Shown: positions 35,623 to 47,733, numbered from the stretch's first letter. The stretch is DNA of 64,000 nt from Burkholderia ubonensis subsp. mesacidophila (GCF_002097715.1 NZ_CP020737.1:496001-560000); one strand, 5' to 3'. Numbers and translations: made by a program. Notes: generated from the letters alone by a model not told the origin.

Positions 35623-36705
35623 TCAGTCGGCGTCGCCGAGCGACGCGAGCTGCTCGGCCTGGTGCTCGCTGACGAGCACCGCGATCAGCTCGTCGAGGTC
35701 GCCGTCCATGATTGCTTCGAGCCGGTAGAGCGTCAGGTTGATCCGGTGATCGGTCATCCGGCCCTGCGGGAAGTTGTACGTGCGGATCCGTTCGGAGCGG
35801 TCGCCCGAGCCGATCAGGCTCTTGCGCGTCGCGGCTTCCTTCGCGTGCTGCTCGTGATACTGCTTGTCCTTGATCCGCGCGGCGAGCACCTTCAGCGCGC
35901 GATCCTTGTTCTTGTGCTGCGAACGGTCGTCCTGGCACTCGACGACGATGCCGGTCGGCAGGTGCGTGACGCGCACCGCCGAATCGGTCTTGTTGATGTG
36001 CTGGCCGCCCGCGCCGGACGCGCGGAACGTGTCGATCCGCAGGTCGGCCGGATTGATCTCGACCTCGCCGATCTCGTCGGCTTCCGGCATCACCGCGACC
36101 GTGCACGCGGACGTGTGGATGCGCCCCTGCGTCTCGGTCGCCGGCACGCGCTGCACGCGATGGCCGCCCGACTCGAACTTCAGGCGCGAGTACGCGCCCT
36201 GGCCCGCGATCCGCACGATTACTTCCTTGTAGCCGCCGAGATCCGATGCGCTCTCCGACATCATCTCGACCTGCCAGCGCTGGCGCTCCGCGAAGCGCAG
36301 GTACATGCGCAGCAGGTCGCCCGCGAACAGTGCCGATTCGTCGCCGCCGGTGCCCGCGCGGATTTCGAGGAAGATGTTGCGGTCGTCGTTCGGGTCCTTC
36401 GGCAGCAGCATCTTCTGCAGCTCGACCTCGAGCTGGACCATCCGGTCGCGCGCGCTGCGGATCTCGTCCTCGGCGAAGTCGCGCATCGACGCATCGCCGA
36501 GCAGCTCCTGCGCCGCCGCTTCGTCGCTGAGCGACTGGCGCCACAGCGCGTATTGCCCGACGACCGGGTCGAGCTCCGCGTGCTCGCGGGTCAGCTTGCG
36601 GTACTGGTCGAGGTCGGCCGTGACGTTCTCGCGGCTCAGCAGGTCGTTCAGTTCGGCCAGCCGTGTGGAAAGCTGGTCGAGCTTGCGTTGCATGCTCGTC
36701 TTCAT
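35623..36705 (-). CDS. prfA: Peptide chain release factor 1 (RF1)
   Basis: A 360-aa class I release factor for UAA and UAG. The stop-codon tripeptide PAT is at 188-190 and the peptidyl-hydrolysis GGQ motif at 233-235 ([10 protein letters not shown]). Length equals E. coli RF1. The ATG at 36705 ([12 protein letters not shown]) aligns with the standard RF1 start; an internal ATG at 36693 is less likely. Follows hemA at 81 bp. Confidence 0.97.
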   Translation of the reverse strand: MKTSMQRKLDQLSTRLAELNDLLSRENVTADLDQYRKLTREHAELDPVVGQYALWRQSLSDEAAAQELLGDASMRDFAEDEIRSARDRMVQLEVELQKMLLPKDPNDDRNIFLEIRAGTGGDESALFAGDLLRMYLRFAERQRWQVEMMSESASDLGGYKEVIVRIAGQGAYSRLKFESGGHRVQRVPATETQGRIHTSACTVAVMPEADEIGEVEINPADLRIDTFRASGAGGQHINKTDSAVRVTHLPTGIVVECQDDRSQHKNKDRALKVLAARIKDKQYHEQHAKEAATRKSLIGSGDRSERIRTYNFPQGRMTDHRINLTLYRLEAIMDGDLDELIAVLVSEHQAEQLASLGDAD

Positions 36706-36786
36706 GATGTGGAGCGTCGCTCCCGGGCAAGGTATTCGGAAAGGATAGGCCGGCTGGCGAGCCGGCGGCACGGCGATCTGTCGGCG

Positions 36787-38100
<1,314 letters not shown>

Positions 38101-38110
38101 TTAGCCTCAT

Positions 38111-38116
38111 ATTATA
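38111..38116 (-). promoter_or_regulatory. hemA: -10 element of a probable hemA promoter
   Basis: On the - strand a perfect TATAAT (38116-38111) overlaps the stop codon of the response-regulator gene. Transcription would start near 38104, about 20 nt before hemA ATG. The -35 region is poor, so this is a moderate call. Confidence 0.45.
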
Positions 38117-38873
38117 GCGTTTCAGCGATTTCCTCACTCGACGCGTATCGAGCGTCCGCGAGACGGGGGCGGCGATCCGGGGGCTCGATCGGTACCTGGT
38201 CGAGCTGATAGCCGTAGCCGTAGAGGGGCAGCAGCCGGTAGCCGCGCTCCGGGAGCAGCCGCAGCTTGCTGCGCAGCCGGGACGCGTGGGTGTCGAGCGT
38301 GCGCGACTTTGTGTCACGCCGGCGCGCCCAGACCGTTTCGAGGATATGGGCGCGCGACACCGGGCGGGACAGGTTCGCGAACAGCAGCAGCGCGAAGCGG
38401 AATTCCTTCGGCGTGAGCGATACGACCTCGTCGCCGAAGCGCACGAGGCAGTGCGTGGCGTCGAATGCGTATTCTCCATACGTATCGCGCGAGCGGTTCG
38501 GCGGGCGCCGCACGCCCGCGCGCCGCATCAGCGCGTTGACGCGCGCGAGCAGTTCGGGGCCGCTCACCGGCTTGGCGATGCAGTCGTCGGCGCCCGCGTG
38601 CAGGCACGACACGATCTCGCTTTCGCGCGGCATGCGCATCACGGCGATCGCGGGCAGCCCGGGCAGGAGCGCGCGGGCGAGGGGGATGACTTCCTCGGCG
38701 GGCTGGTCGCCGGCCCAGTCGCCGGTAATCAGCAGGTCGCAGGTTTCGGTGGCGAGCCACTCGAGGCACCGTGCGCTGGACGGGAACGGGTGGCAGAGGT
38801 GGCCGCCCGCGAAGAGGAGGCGATTCATCAGCGCTGCATGACGCGCATCCGGATCGATCAGAGCGATTCGCAT
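38112..38873 (-). CDS. OmpR/PhoB-type response regulator with atypical receiver domain
   Basis: A 253-aa orphan response regulator. The receiver (1-118) keeps acidic residues D7 and D9 and the Lys in DDCIAKPVS. The usual Thr/Ser of the switch is replaced by Arg80 (AIAVMRMPRE). The acceptor Asp52 (LLITGDWAG) is displaced by one residue relative to PhoB. The C-terminal winged helix (about 150-240) has LTPKEFRFALLLFANLSRPVSRAHILETVW and DTHASRLRSKL. No histidine kinase gene is adjacent. It ends 26 bp before hemA on the same strand. Phosphorylation-independent action is likely but inferred. Confidence 0.85.
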   Translation of the reverse strand: MRIALIDPDARHAALMNRLLFAGGHLCHPFPSSARCLEWLATETCDLLITGDWAGDQPAEEVIPLARALLPGLPAIAVMRMPRESEIVSCLHAGADDCIAKPVSGPELLARVNALMRRAGVRRPPNRSRDTYGEYAFDATHCLVRFGDEVVSLTPKEFRFALLLFANLSRPVSRAHILETVWARRRDTKSRTLDTHASRLRSKLRLLPERGYRLLPLYGYGYQLDQVPIEPPDRRPRLADARYASSEEIAETL

Positions 38874-39049
38874 GGGAATTTCTTCATTACGACAGCCGGT
38901 GCGCGCTTGCCATGGCGTCGGGTCGGCCCCTAAACTCAAATGTTGCGCGGCAAGTACCCTGCTGATCTCGGGTTCGATGGATGGGTCGATGCTAGCCGCA
39001 GGAGTCGTTCACGCCTATGGGACGAATCTGAAATTGCTAGGGGCGTTGA

Positions 39050-39304
39050 ATGAACTGGTTTGGAATCATCGTTCTGGGAACGGCCGTCGGATGGTTCGGC
39101 CGGGGGCTGCACCCGTTGCGGCGCGCCGGCCGGCCGGCATGGTGGGTCGTGGTGCTCGTCGGCATCGCCGGCGCGGCTGCCGCCAAGATGGCCGGCAATC
39201 TCTCAGGACTCTTTTATGACGGCGAGACGCTCGAATGGCCGGTCTGCACCGGCGTTGCGTTCGTCGCCGTGGCCTTGACGGTCGCGCTGGCGGCTCGTCG
39301 CTGA
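39050..39304 (+). CDS. Small three-segment membrane protein, GlsB/YeaQ-like
   Basis: An 84-aa protein with three hydrophobic segments (about 2-18, 30-50, 65-82). The opening NWFGIIVLGTAVGWFGRGLHP and glycine-rich helices resemble the transglycosylase-associated (GlsB/YeaQ/YmgE) group, but the match is by eye only. AGGGGC precedes the ATG at about 7 nt. It is divergent from the response regulator and lies 18 bp before aminopeptidase P. Confidence 0.7.
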   Translation: MNWFGIIVLGTAVGWFGRGLHPLRRAGRPAWWVVVLVGIAGAAAAKMAGNLSGLFYDGETLEWPVCTGVAFVAVALTVALAARR

Positions 39305-39322
39305 TTGCCCGCAGGTGAAATC

Positions 39323-41137
39323 ATGAATGCCCGTTTTCCCGAAGACTCGTCGGCGCCGGCGCGTCTCGCGCTGTTGCGCGACGCGATGGCCCGCGAGAAC
39401 CTGGCCGCGTATCTTGTGCCGTCCGCCGATCCCCACCTGTCCGAATACCTGCCCGAGCGCTGGCAGGCGCGCCGCTGGCTGTCGGGCTTCACGGGCTCGG
39501 TCGGCACGCTCGTCGTCACCGCCGATTTCGCGGGGCTGTGGGTCGACAGCCGCTATTGGGTGCAGGCCGACGCGGAACTGGCCGGCAGCGGCGTGCAGTT
39601 GATGAAGATGACGGGCGGCCAGCAGAGCGCGCCGCACGTCGACTGGCTCGCGCAGAACGTGCCGTCCGGCGCGAGCGTCGGCGTCGACGGCGCGGTGCTC
39701 GGCATGGCGGCGGCGCGTGCGCTGTCCGCCGCGCTGAGCGCGCGCGGCATCGCGCTGCGCACCGATCTCGACCTGCTCGACGCGATTTGGCCCGAGCGGC
39801 CGGGGTTGCCCGACGATGCGGTGTTCGAGCACGTCGCGCCGCAGGCCGACACGACGCGCGCGAGCAAGCTCGCCGACGTGCGCCGCGCGATGCGCGCGCA
39901 GGGCGCGCAGTGGCATTTCGTGTCGACGCTCGACGATCTCGCCTGGCTCTTCAACCTGCGCGGCGCGGACGTCAGCTTCAATCCGGTATTCGTTGCGCAC
40001 GCACTGATCGGCGCCGACCGCGCGACGCTGTTCATCGCCGGCGGCAAGGTGCCGCCGGCGCTTGCCGCATCGCTCGCGCAGGACGGCGTCGACGTGCGGG
40101 CGTACGACGCCGCGCGCGCGGCGCTCGCGGCGCTGCCCGACGGCGCGACGCTGCTGATCGACCCGCGCCGCGTGACCTACGGCACCCTCGATGCGGTGCC
40201 GGCCGGCGTGACGCTCGTCGAGGCGGTGAATCCGTCGACGTTCGCGAAATCGCGCAAGACGTCCGCCGAGATCGAGCACGTGCGCGTGACGATGGAGCAC
40301 GACGGCGCGGCGCTCGCGGAATTCTTCGCGTGGTTCGAGCAGGCGGTGAACCGAGAGACGATCACCGAACTGACGATCGACGAGAAGCTCACGGCCGCGC
40401 GCGCGCGCCGTCCGGGCTACGTGTCGCGAAGCTTCGCGACGATCGCCGGCTTCAACGCGAACGGCGCGATGCCGCATTACCGCGCGACGCCGCAATCGCA
40501 CGCGACGATCGCCGGCGACGGCCTGCTGCTGATCGATTCGGGCGGCCAGTACGTGAGCGGCACGACCGACATCACGCGCGTCGTGCCGGTCGGCATGGTC
40601 GGCGACCTGCAGCGGCGCGACTTCACGATCGTGCTGAAGTCGATGATGGCGCTGTCGCGCGCGCGGTTCCCGCGCGGCATCCGCTCGCCGATGCTCGACG
40701 CGATCGCGCGCGCGCCGATGTGGGCGGCCGGGCTCGACTACGGCCACGGCACCGGTCACGGCGTCGGCTATTTCCTGAACGTGCACGAAGGCCCGCAGGT
40801 GATCTCGCATTACGCGCCGGCCGAGCCGTACACGGCGATGGAAGAGGGGATGATCACGTCGATCGAGCCGGGCCTGTACCGGCCCGGCAAGTGGGGCATC
40901 CGGATCGAGAACCTGGTCGTCAACCGTGCAGCGGGGCAGACCGAGTTCGGCGACTTCCTCGCGTTCGAGACGCTGACGCTGTGCCCGATCGACACGCGTT
41001 GCGTGCTCGTCGAAATGCTGCACGAGGAAGAGCGCGCGTGGCTCAACGCGTACCATGCGACGGTGCGCGAGCGCGTCGGCCGGCACGTGAGCGGCGACGC
41101 AAAGGCCTGGCTGGAGGCGCGCACGCAGCCGATCTGA
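39323..41137 (+). CDS. Xaa-Pro aminopeptidase (M24B)
   Basis: A 604-aa three-domain aminopeptidase P of the eukaryotic/large type. Two creatinase-like N-terminal domains are followed by a pita-bread M24 domain with metal ligands in LLIDSGGQY (Asp), GTTDITR (Asp), GHGTGHGVG (His), ITSIEPGLY (Glu) and GIRIENLVV (Glu). The length near 600 separates it from E. coli PepP (440 aa). ATG 39323 follows GCAGGTG; an upstream TTG is possible but unnecessary. It cleaves N-terminal residues before proline. Confidence 0.93.
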   Translation: MNARFPEDSSAPARLALLRDAMARENLAAYLVPSADPHLSEYLPERWQARRWLSGFTGSVGTLVVTADFAGLWVDSRYWVQADAELAGSGVQLMKMTGGQQSAPHVDWLAQNVPSGASVGVDGAVLGMAAARALSAALSARGIALRTDLDLLDAIWPERPGLPDDAVFEHVAPQADTTRASKLADVRRAMRAQGAQWHFVSTLDDLAWLFNLRGADVSFNPVFVAHALIGADRATLFIAGGKVPPALAASLAQDGVDVRAYDAARAALAALPDGATLLIDPRRVTYGTLDAVPAGVTLVEAVNPSTFAKSRKTSAEIEHVRVTMEHDGAALAEFFAWFEQAVNRETITELTIDEKLTAARARRPGYVSRSFATIAGFNANGAMPHYRATPQSHATIAGDGLLLIDSGGQYVSGTTDITRVVPVGMVGDLQRRDFTIVLKSMMALSRARFPRGIRSPMLDAIARAPMWAAGLDYGHGTGHGVGYFLNVHEGPQVISHYAPAEPYTAMEEGMITSIEPGLYRPGKWGIRIENLVVNRAAGQTEFGDFLAFETLTLCPIDTRCVLVEMLHEEERAWLNAYHATVRERVGRHVSGDAKAWLEARTQPI

Positions 41138-41189
41138 TGCAGGGCGTGCGCGGTTTCCGTTCGAACGACAATCACACCGAGGGCGAAAG

Positions 41190-41741
41190 ATGGCGGACAC
41201 GGCAGTCTTGGTAATCGACATGCAGCGCGGGCTGGTGGAGCGGGCGAGGCCCGCATACCGGCTCGACGACGTGGTGGCAGGCATCAACCGGTTGACGGCG
41301 GCGGCGCGGGCCGCGGGTGCGCCCGTCTGCTTCGTGCAGCACGACGGCGACGCGGACGACGACATCGTGCCCGGCACGCCCGGCTGGGAACTGTATGCCG
41401 AGCTCGCGACCGCGGACGGCGACTGGCGCATTCGCAAGTGTTTCGGCGATGCGTTCCACGAGACGCCGCTCGCGGCGCAGCTCGACCGCCACGGCATTCG
41501 TTCGGTGCTGATCTGCGGCTATGCGACCGAGTTCTGCGTCGATTCGGCGGCCCGCCGCGCGGCGCTGCTCGGCTACCGGACGACGGTCGTGTCCGACCTG
41601 CACACGACGAACGAGCGCGCGCACCTGTCGGCCGCGCAGATCGTCGCGCATCACCATTTCATCTGGAATAACAACACGTTGTCGGGCAACGCGGTGACGC
41701 CGCGTCCGCTCGCCGACGTGCTCGCCACGGAGTTCGCATGA
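41190..41741 (+). CDS. Isochorismatase-like cysteine hydrolase
   Basis: A 183-aa cysteine hydrolase. The catalytic triad is visible: Asp10 in VLVIDMQRGL, Lys in IRKCFGDAF, and Cys in ICGYATEFCVDSAARRAALLGY preceded by the cis-peptide GYATE. These enzymes hydrolyse amide or imine bonds (nicotinamidase, isochorismatase, ureidoacrylate types); substrate here is unknown. Its stop overlaps the next gene as ATGA. Confidence 0.9.
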   Translation: MADTAVLVIDMQRGLVERARPAYRLDDVVAGINRLTAAARAAGAPVCFVQHDGDADDDIVPGTPGWELYAELATADGDWRIRKCFGDAFHETPLAAQLDRHGIRSVLICGYATEFCVDSAARRAALLGYRTTVVSDLHTTNERAHLSAAQIVAHHHFIWNNNTLSGNAVTPRPLADVLATEFA

Positions 41742-42361
41742 CGATCAAGGCAGTCGTGTTCGATTTCGGCGGGGTGCTGATCGACTGGAGCCCCGACTAC
41801 CTGTACAGCAAGCTGATTCCGGACGAGGCCGAGCGCCGCCGGTTCGTCACGCAGGTGGTCGGATCGGACTGGGTGATCAAGCAGGACGGCGGGCAGACGA
41901 TCGAGGACGGCACGGCCGAACGCGTCGCGAAGTTTCCGGAACACGAGCCGCTGATCCGCGCGTTCTATGCGCGCTGGCACGAGATGATCGGCGGCGTGCT
42001 CGCGGACGGCGAGGCGCTCGTCGACCGGCTCGACGCACAGGGGATGCCGATCTTCGGGCTCACGAACTGGTCGGCGCAGACGTTCCCGTATGCGTGGGAG
42101 CGCTTCCCGGTATTGCGGCGCTTCAAGGACATCGTCGTGTCGGGCCGCGTGAAGCTCGTGAAGCCCGATCCGGCGATCTATCGCGAGATGCAGGCGCGGA
42201 TCGAGCCGCATCTGCCGGGCGTCGCGCCGCACGAGCTGGTGTTCATCGACGACAACGCGAAGAACGCCGCCGCCGCGACGGCGCTCGGCTGGCACGGGAT
42301 ACACCACACGAGCGGCGCGGCCACCGAGGCGCGGCTGCGCGAACTGGGCGCGCTCGCGTAG
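41738..42361 (+). CDS. HAD-family hydrolase (YihX/epoxide hydrolase-like)
   Basis: A 207-aa HAD phosphatase. Motif I is VVFDFGGVLIDW (nucleophile Asp9), motif II GLTNWS, motif III Lys in VKLVKPDPAIY and motif IV VFIDDNAKNAAAA. The DFGGVL start and C1-type helical cap fit the YihX-like alpha-D-glucose-1-phosphatase and L-2-haloacid dehalogenase-like groups. It is translationally coupled (ATGA) to the cysteine hydrolase, suggesting a joint pathway. Confidence 0.9.
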   Translation: MTIKAVVFDFGGVLIDWSPDYLYSKLIPDEAERRRFVTQVVGSDWVIKQDGGQTIEDGTAERVAKFPEHEPLIRAFYARWHEMIGGVLADGEALVDRLDAQGMPIFGLTNWSAQTFPYAWERFPVLRRFKDIVVSGRVKLVKPDPAIYREMQARIEPHLPGVAPHELVFIDDNAKNAAAATALGWHGIHHTSGAATEARLRELGALA

Positions 42362-42391
42362 GCGGCGGGCGAGCACACGTCAGACAAAAAA

Positions 42392-42414
42392 ACGGGCCCA
42401 GGGGCCCGTTTTTT
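42392..42414. terminator. Bidirectional intrinsic terminator, HAD gene / ettA
   Basis: ACGGGCCC / GGGCCCGT stem with a very short loop is flanked by seven to eight A on the left and six T on the right, in the convergent gap. Confidence 0.85.
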
Positions 42415-42454
42415 CGTTTTGCCGATCCGGGAGCTGCAACCCCCGGACGCCCGA

Positions 42455-44122
<1,668 letters not shown>

Positions 44123-44310
44123 GTGGGTGTGAGAGTCAGAAGTTGGGGCCGCCGCTCGGCGAATTCGCGTGGCGGCGTCGGGTGATTCGGTACGGAGCGT
44201 GCCGCGTGACGTGCGGCGGTGTCGCCCGGTGTCGCCGCATGTCGACGGCGAGAGCGGCTATTGTACTTCGCCGCCGGCCGGCGCTGGCTCGGCGCGGCCG
44301 TTCCGCGAGG

Positions 44311-44631
44311 TCAGAGCCAGGCGGCGACGCCGCCGTGCCCCGAGCACGTGCCGCGCCGGTGGCGGCTGAAACTGTACGTGCCGTCGCGGCAACGCGCGCT
44401 CGCGCCTTCGGGGACGCGGCCCGATTTCGAGCGGGCCGGCGCATGCACGGTTTCGCCGTTGCGGTTCCGGTACGTGTCGTGGCGGTCGAGGTCGGCTTCG
44501 TTGCCGTAGGTCTGCGGCGCGCGATAGGCGTACGCGTGGTGCGGGGCGACGGCGGCGCATGCGATCAGCAGCGTGATCGACAGTCGCGCGAGCCGTGTGG
44601 TGTGCGCGGTGCGCAAGGCGGGCAAGGGCAT
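44311..44631 (-). CDS. DUF3761 small secreted protein
   Basis: A 106-aa protein with a signal peptide (ITLLIACAAVAPHHAYA, cleavage about residue 35). The mature part carries the DUF3761 pattern NRNGETVHAPARS...VPEGASARCRDGTYSFSRHRRGTCSGHGGVAAWL, with two Cys. Similar domains occur in secreted or periplasmic proteins of unknown function. Monocistronic, between ettA and a LysR gene on the same strand. Confidence 0.85.
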   Translation of the reverse strand: MPLPALRTAHTTRLARLSITLLIACAAVAPHHAYAYRAPQTYGNEADLDRHDTYRNRNGETVHAPARSKSGRVPEGASARCRDGTYSFSRHRRGTCSGHGGVAAWL

Positions 44632-44743
44632 GGTCTCTCTCGGTTCTTGGTATCGGGCGCGCGACGGCGGCGGGCCGCGCGCGCCAGCATGGTAGCCGAG
44701 GCGGTGTGACCGGCGCTGTGACGCCGCTCAAGTGGAGATGCCG

Positions 44744-45676
44744 CTAACGATGCGCGTGCGATCCCGCGCCCGACATCTCCGCGGCCCCTTCGGCATGGGC
44801 CGCATCGAGAATCCAGCGGCGGAACGCGGCGACCTTCGGCCGCTCCGCGTGATGCGGCGGATAGACGAGGTAGTACGCGAAATCGTCGAGCCACGCGCGC
44901 GCCGCGAGCTGCACGAGCCGTCCGCTCGCGAGCTCGGCGCGCACCATCGCGGCGGGCAGCAGGCCCGCGCCCTGGCCGGCGAGGAGCGCCTGCAGCAGCA
45001 GGCCTGAGTCGTCGAACGCGGGGCCGCGCGGCGGGCCGAAATCGTCGATCCGCTGCGCATCGAACCAGATGTGCCAGCCCTTGCGCTCCGCGTCGTGCAG
45101 ATGCGGCCACGCGACCAGATCGGCGGGCGTCGCGGGCAGGCCGAGCCGCTCGACGAGCCCCGGCGCCGCGAGCGCGACGATCTCGACGGTCAGCAGGCGC
45201 TCGCTGCACCGGCCGACATAGCGCCCGAGGCCGTGGCGGATCGCGACGTCGACGCCGTCGCGCGCGAAGTCGGCGAGCGCATGGCTCGTGACGACCTGCA
45301 GGTCGACGTCCGGGCACGCGTGCCGGAACTGCGCGAGACGCGGCACGAGCCACGCGGACGCGAAGAACGGCGTGACGCTCACGGTCAGCACGCCGCTGTC
45401 GGCCGTGCCCGACACGCGCTGCGATGCGTCGGCGATCTGCCGGAATGCGTTGCGCACCGGCGGCAGGTAGTCGCGGCCGGCGGCGCTCAGCAGGATGCCG
45501 CGATTGACGCGCTCGAACAGCTGTACGCCGAGGTGCGCCTCGAGCGTGCGGATCATCTGGCTCACCGCGCCGGGCGTGACCGACAGCTCCTCGGCCGCGG
45601 CCTTCACCGACAGGTGGCGGGCGGCCGCTTCGAACGCGCGCAGCGCATTGAGCGGCGGCAGGCGGGAACGTTTCAT
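44744..45676 (-). CDS. LysR-family regulator, GcvA-like
   Basis: A 310-aa LysR regulator. The opening RLPPLNALRAFEAAARHLSVKAAAEELSVTPGAVSQMIRTLE and LFERVNRGILLSAAG is the GcvA-type HTH (about 6-65), followed by the effector-binding domain. The initiation at 45676 is standard. It is divergent from the MFS transporter gene and a perfect ATAGTT-C-AACTAT palindrome lies in the spacer, which makes the transporter a likely target. Confidence 0.92.
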   Translation of the reverse strand: MKRSRLPPLNALRAFEAAARHLSVKAAAEELSVTPGAVSQMIRTLEAHLGVQLFERVNRGILLSAAGRDYLPPVRNAFRQIADASQRVSGTADSGVLTVSVTPFFASAWLVPRLAQFRHACPDVDLQVVTSHALADFARDGVDVAIRHGLGRYVGRCSERLLTVEIVALAAPGLVERLGLPATPADLVAWPHLHDAERKGWHIWFDAQRIDDFGPPRGPAFDDSGLLLQALLAGQGAGLLPAAMVRAELASGRLVQLAARAWLDDFAYYLVYPPHHAERPKVAAFRRWILDAAHAEGAAEMSGAGSHAHR

Positions 45677-45796
45677 TGAGTTTTTCTAAAGCGAAAAGCC
45701 GACGAAAAATCGTTTGAGACGGCGCACGTGCGCGAGTAACGTTCTTTCATCGGGTTGCATCCCGACAGCCGCGCAGTGGCGGCGGATGTGATCAAC

Positions 45797-45809
45797 ATAG
45801 TTCAACTAT
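45797..45809. promoter_or_regulatory. Palindromic candidate operator upstream of the MFS gene
   Basis: ATAGTTCAACTAT is a perfect 6-1-6 palindrome in the 197-bp LysR/MFS divergent spacer, 64 bp upstream of the MFS start. It also satisfies the T-N11-A form of LysR sites. Confidence 0.5.
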
Positions 45810-45873
45810 ATCCATGAGGCAATCCGGAAGGCATTCGACGCCGCGCCGGAACGGACCTGAGAGGAGCATCGTC

Positions 45874-47166
45874 ATGAACCGCCCGGGCGCGCCGCGCTTC
45901 TTTTACGGCTGGTACGTGGTCGCCGCCGCATTCGCCGTGACGTTCGTCGGCTTCGGCAGCGCGTACACGTTCAGCGCATTCGTCGAATCGCTGCAGCGGG
46001 ATTTCGCCGCGTCCCGCGGACAGATCTCGCTCGTGTTCTCGCTCGCGGGCTTCCTGTATTTCGGCTTCGGCGTCGTCAGCGGGCCGCTCGCGGATCGCGT
46101 CGGTTCGCGGCGGCTCGCCGTCGCCGGCATGCTGCTGACGGCCGCCGGGCTCGCGGCCGCGGGCGCCGCGCGCACGTTGCTGCAGGTCTATGCCGCCTAC
46201 GGGCTCGGCGTCGGCCTTGGCGTCGGCTGTGCATACGTGCCCGCCGTCGGCGCGGTGCAGCGCTGGTTCGTGCGGCGGCGCGGCTTCGCGTCGGGGCTCG
46301 CGGTCGCGGGCATCGGCGTCGGCACGCTCGTGATGCCGCCGCTCGCGTCCGCGCTGATCGCGCAAGTCGGCTGGCGCGGCGCGTATTTCGCGCTCGCCGC
46401 GCTCGCGGTCGTGTTCGGCGCGGGGATGTCGCTGTTGATCGAGAATGATCCGCGCGGCCGCGGGCTGTTGCCGGATGGGGCCGCCCGGGAAAGGGCCGCC
46501 CGGGACAGGGTCGCCCACGCGGAGGCTTGCCGGCCGGCGGACGGCGCACCGGCGGCGAGCCTTTCGGCAGCCGGCGCGACGGTCCGCGAGGCCGTGACTT
46601 CGCGGCCGTTCGCGAGCCTCTACGCGGCATGCCTCGCGTGCTCGTTCGGCGTGTTCGTGCCGTTCGTGCACCTCGTGCCGTATGCGCTCGATCACGGCGT
46701 GAAACCCGCGGCGGCTGTGTTGCTGCTGGGCGCGATTGGCATCGGCAGCACGGCGGGCCGGTTCTTTCTCGGTGGTCTCGCCGACCGCTTCGGCCGCCGC
46801 GCGTCGCTGCTCGCGATGTTCGCCGGAATGGCGGCAGCGCTCGTCGCATGGGCAGCCGCCGGCGATTTCGCGGCCCTCGTCGCGTTCGCGCTGGTGTTCG
46901 GCGTGTTCTACGGCGGCTGGGTCGCGGTGTTGCCCGCCGTCGTGATGGACTATTTCGGCGGCCGCAACGTGAGCGGGATCATCGGCGTGCTCTACACGAG
47001 CGTCGCGTTCGGCACGCTGATCGGGCCGGCTGCCGCGGGCTTCGTCTACGATGCCGGAGGCGGCTACCTCGTGCCGATTCTCGCCAGCGCCGCCGCGAAT
47101 GCGATCGCGTTCGCCATCGTCGCCGCGACCGGTCGTGCGCCGGCGACCGCGCGCGCGGGTGCATAG
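45874..47166 (+). CDS. MFS transporter, monocarboxylate/oxalate-like subgroup
   Basis: A 430-aa major facilitator with 12 membrane segments and a long central loop (about 200-235). The opening RFFYGWYVVAAAFAVTFVGFG and GPLADRVGSRR motif between TM2 and TM3 resemble monocarboxylate or oxalate:formate-type transporters. The central loop shows a short repeat AARERAARDR coded by a 15-bp near-duplicate. ATG 45874 has GAGGAG upstream. Divergent from a GcvA-like regulator. Substrate unknown. Confidence 0.88.
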   Translation: MNRPGAPRFFYGWYVVAAAFAVTFVGFGSAYTFSAFVESLQRDFAASRGQISLVFSLAGFLYFGFGVVSGPLADRVGSRRLAVAGMLLTAAGLAAAGAARTLLQVYAAYGLGVGLGVGCAYVPAVGAVQRWFVRRRGFASGLAVAGIGVGTLVMPPLASALIAQVGWRGAYFALAALAVVFGAGMSLLIENDPRGRGLLPDGAARERAARDRVAHAEACRPADGAPAASLSAAGATVREAVTSRPFASLYAACLACSFGVFVPFVHLVPYALDHGVKPAAAVLLLGAIGIGSTAGRFFLGGLADRFGRRASLLAMFAGMAAALVAWAAAGDFAALVAFALVFGVFYGGWVAVLPAVVMDYFGGRNVSGIIGVLYTSVAFGTLIGPAAAGFVYDAGGGYLVPILASAAANAIAFAIVAATGRAPATARAGA

Positions 47167-47233
47167 GCGTGTACGGCGAGTTCCGGCAGGGTGGGCGGAC
47201 CGCCCATCCGGAGCGCACGTTCGGGGAGGAACC

Positions 47234-47578
47234 ATGACATTCGACGAAGTTCGGCAGATCGCGCTTGCGTGGCGGGGCGTCGAGGACGGCACGTCGTACG
47301 GAACGCCCGCGCTGAAGGTGAAGGGCAGGCTGCTGGCCCGCCTGCGCGAGGACGGCGACACGCTCGTCGTGAAGGGCGTCGGCCCGGACGAGCGCGCGTG
47401 GCTGATCGAGTCCGCGCCCGACGTGTATTACGTGACCGATCACTACGTCGGCTGGCCGATCGTCCTGGTGCGCCTGTCGGCCGTGCGCCCCGACGCCGTG
47501 AAAAACCTGCTTTTGCGAGAATGGCAGGCGATCGTGCCGGCCAGATGGCGCGACGAAATGGAGCGCGGGTCGAACTGA
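47234..47578 (+). CDS. MmcQ/YjbR family protein
   Basis: A 114-aa protein of the MmcQ/YjbR (CyaY-like fold) family. MTFDEVRQIALAWRGVEDGTSYGTPALKVKGRLLARL and the ending DAVKNLLLREWQAIVPARW are characteristic. GGGGAGGA precedes the ATG at 4 nt. The family is DNA-binding-like in fold, with no proven role. It follows the MFS gene at 67 bp and may be co-transcribed. Confidence 0.88.
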   Translation: MTFDEVRQIALAWRGVEDGTSYGTPALKVKGRLLARLREDGDTLVVKGVGPDERAWLIESAPDVYYVTDHYVGWPIVLVRLSAVRPDAVKNLLLREWQAIVPARWRDEMERGSN

Positions 47579-47676
47579 ACCGACCGCGCGCCCCATGCGC
47601 ACCTGCACGGCCGGCACACGCTTCGCCGCCAGCGTCACACCGGCCTCGAGCCGCATCTTTCCGCGCAACTTCGCGT

Positions 47677-47686
47677 GTCACGTGAC
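47677..47686. promoter_or_regulatory. 10-bp palindrome GTCACGTGAC
   Basis: A perfect 10-bp palindrome with an E-box-like CACGTG core, 20 bp upstream of the larger inverted repeat. A possible dimeric regulator site for gabP. Confidence 0.35.
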
Positions 47687-47705
47687 CGTCACCGGACGGC
47701 ACGTC

Positions 47706-47733
47706 TGTTGCATCGGTTCCCGTCGATGCAACA
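47706..47733. promoter_or_regulatory. 10-8-10 inverted repeat upstream of gabP
   Basis: TGTTGCATCG and CGATGCAACA are perfect complements separated by 8 nt. No T run follows, so it is more likely an operator or an RNA hairpin than a terminator. It lies about 290 bp before gabP. Confidence 0.5.
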
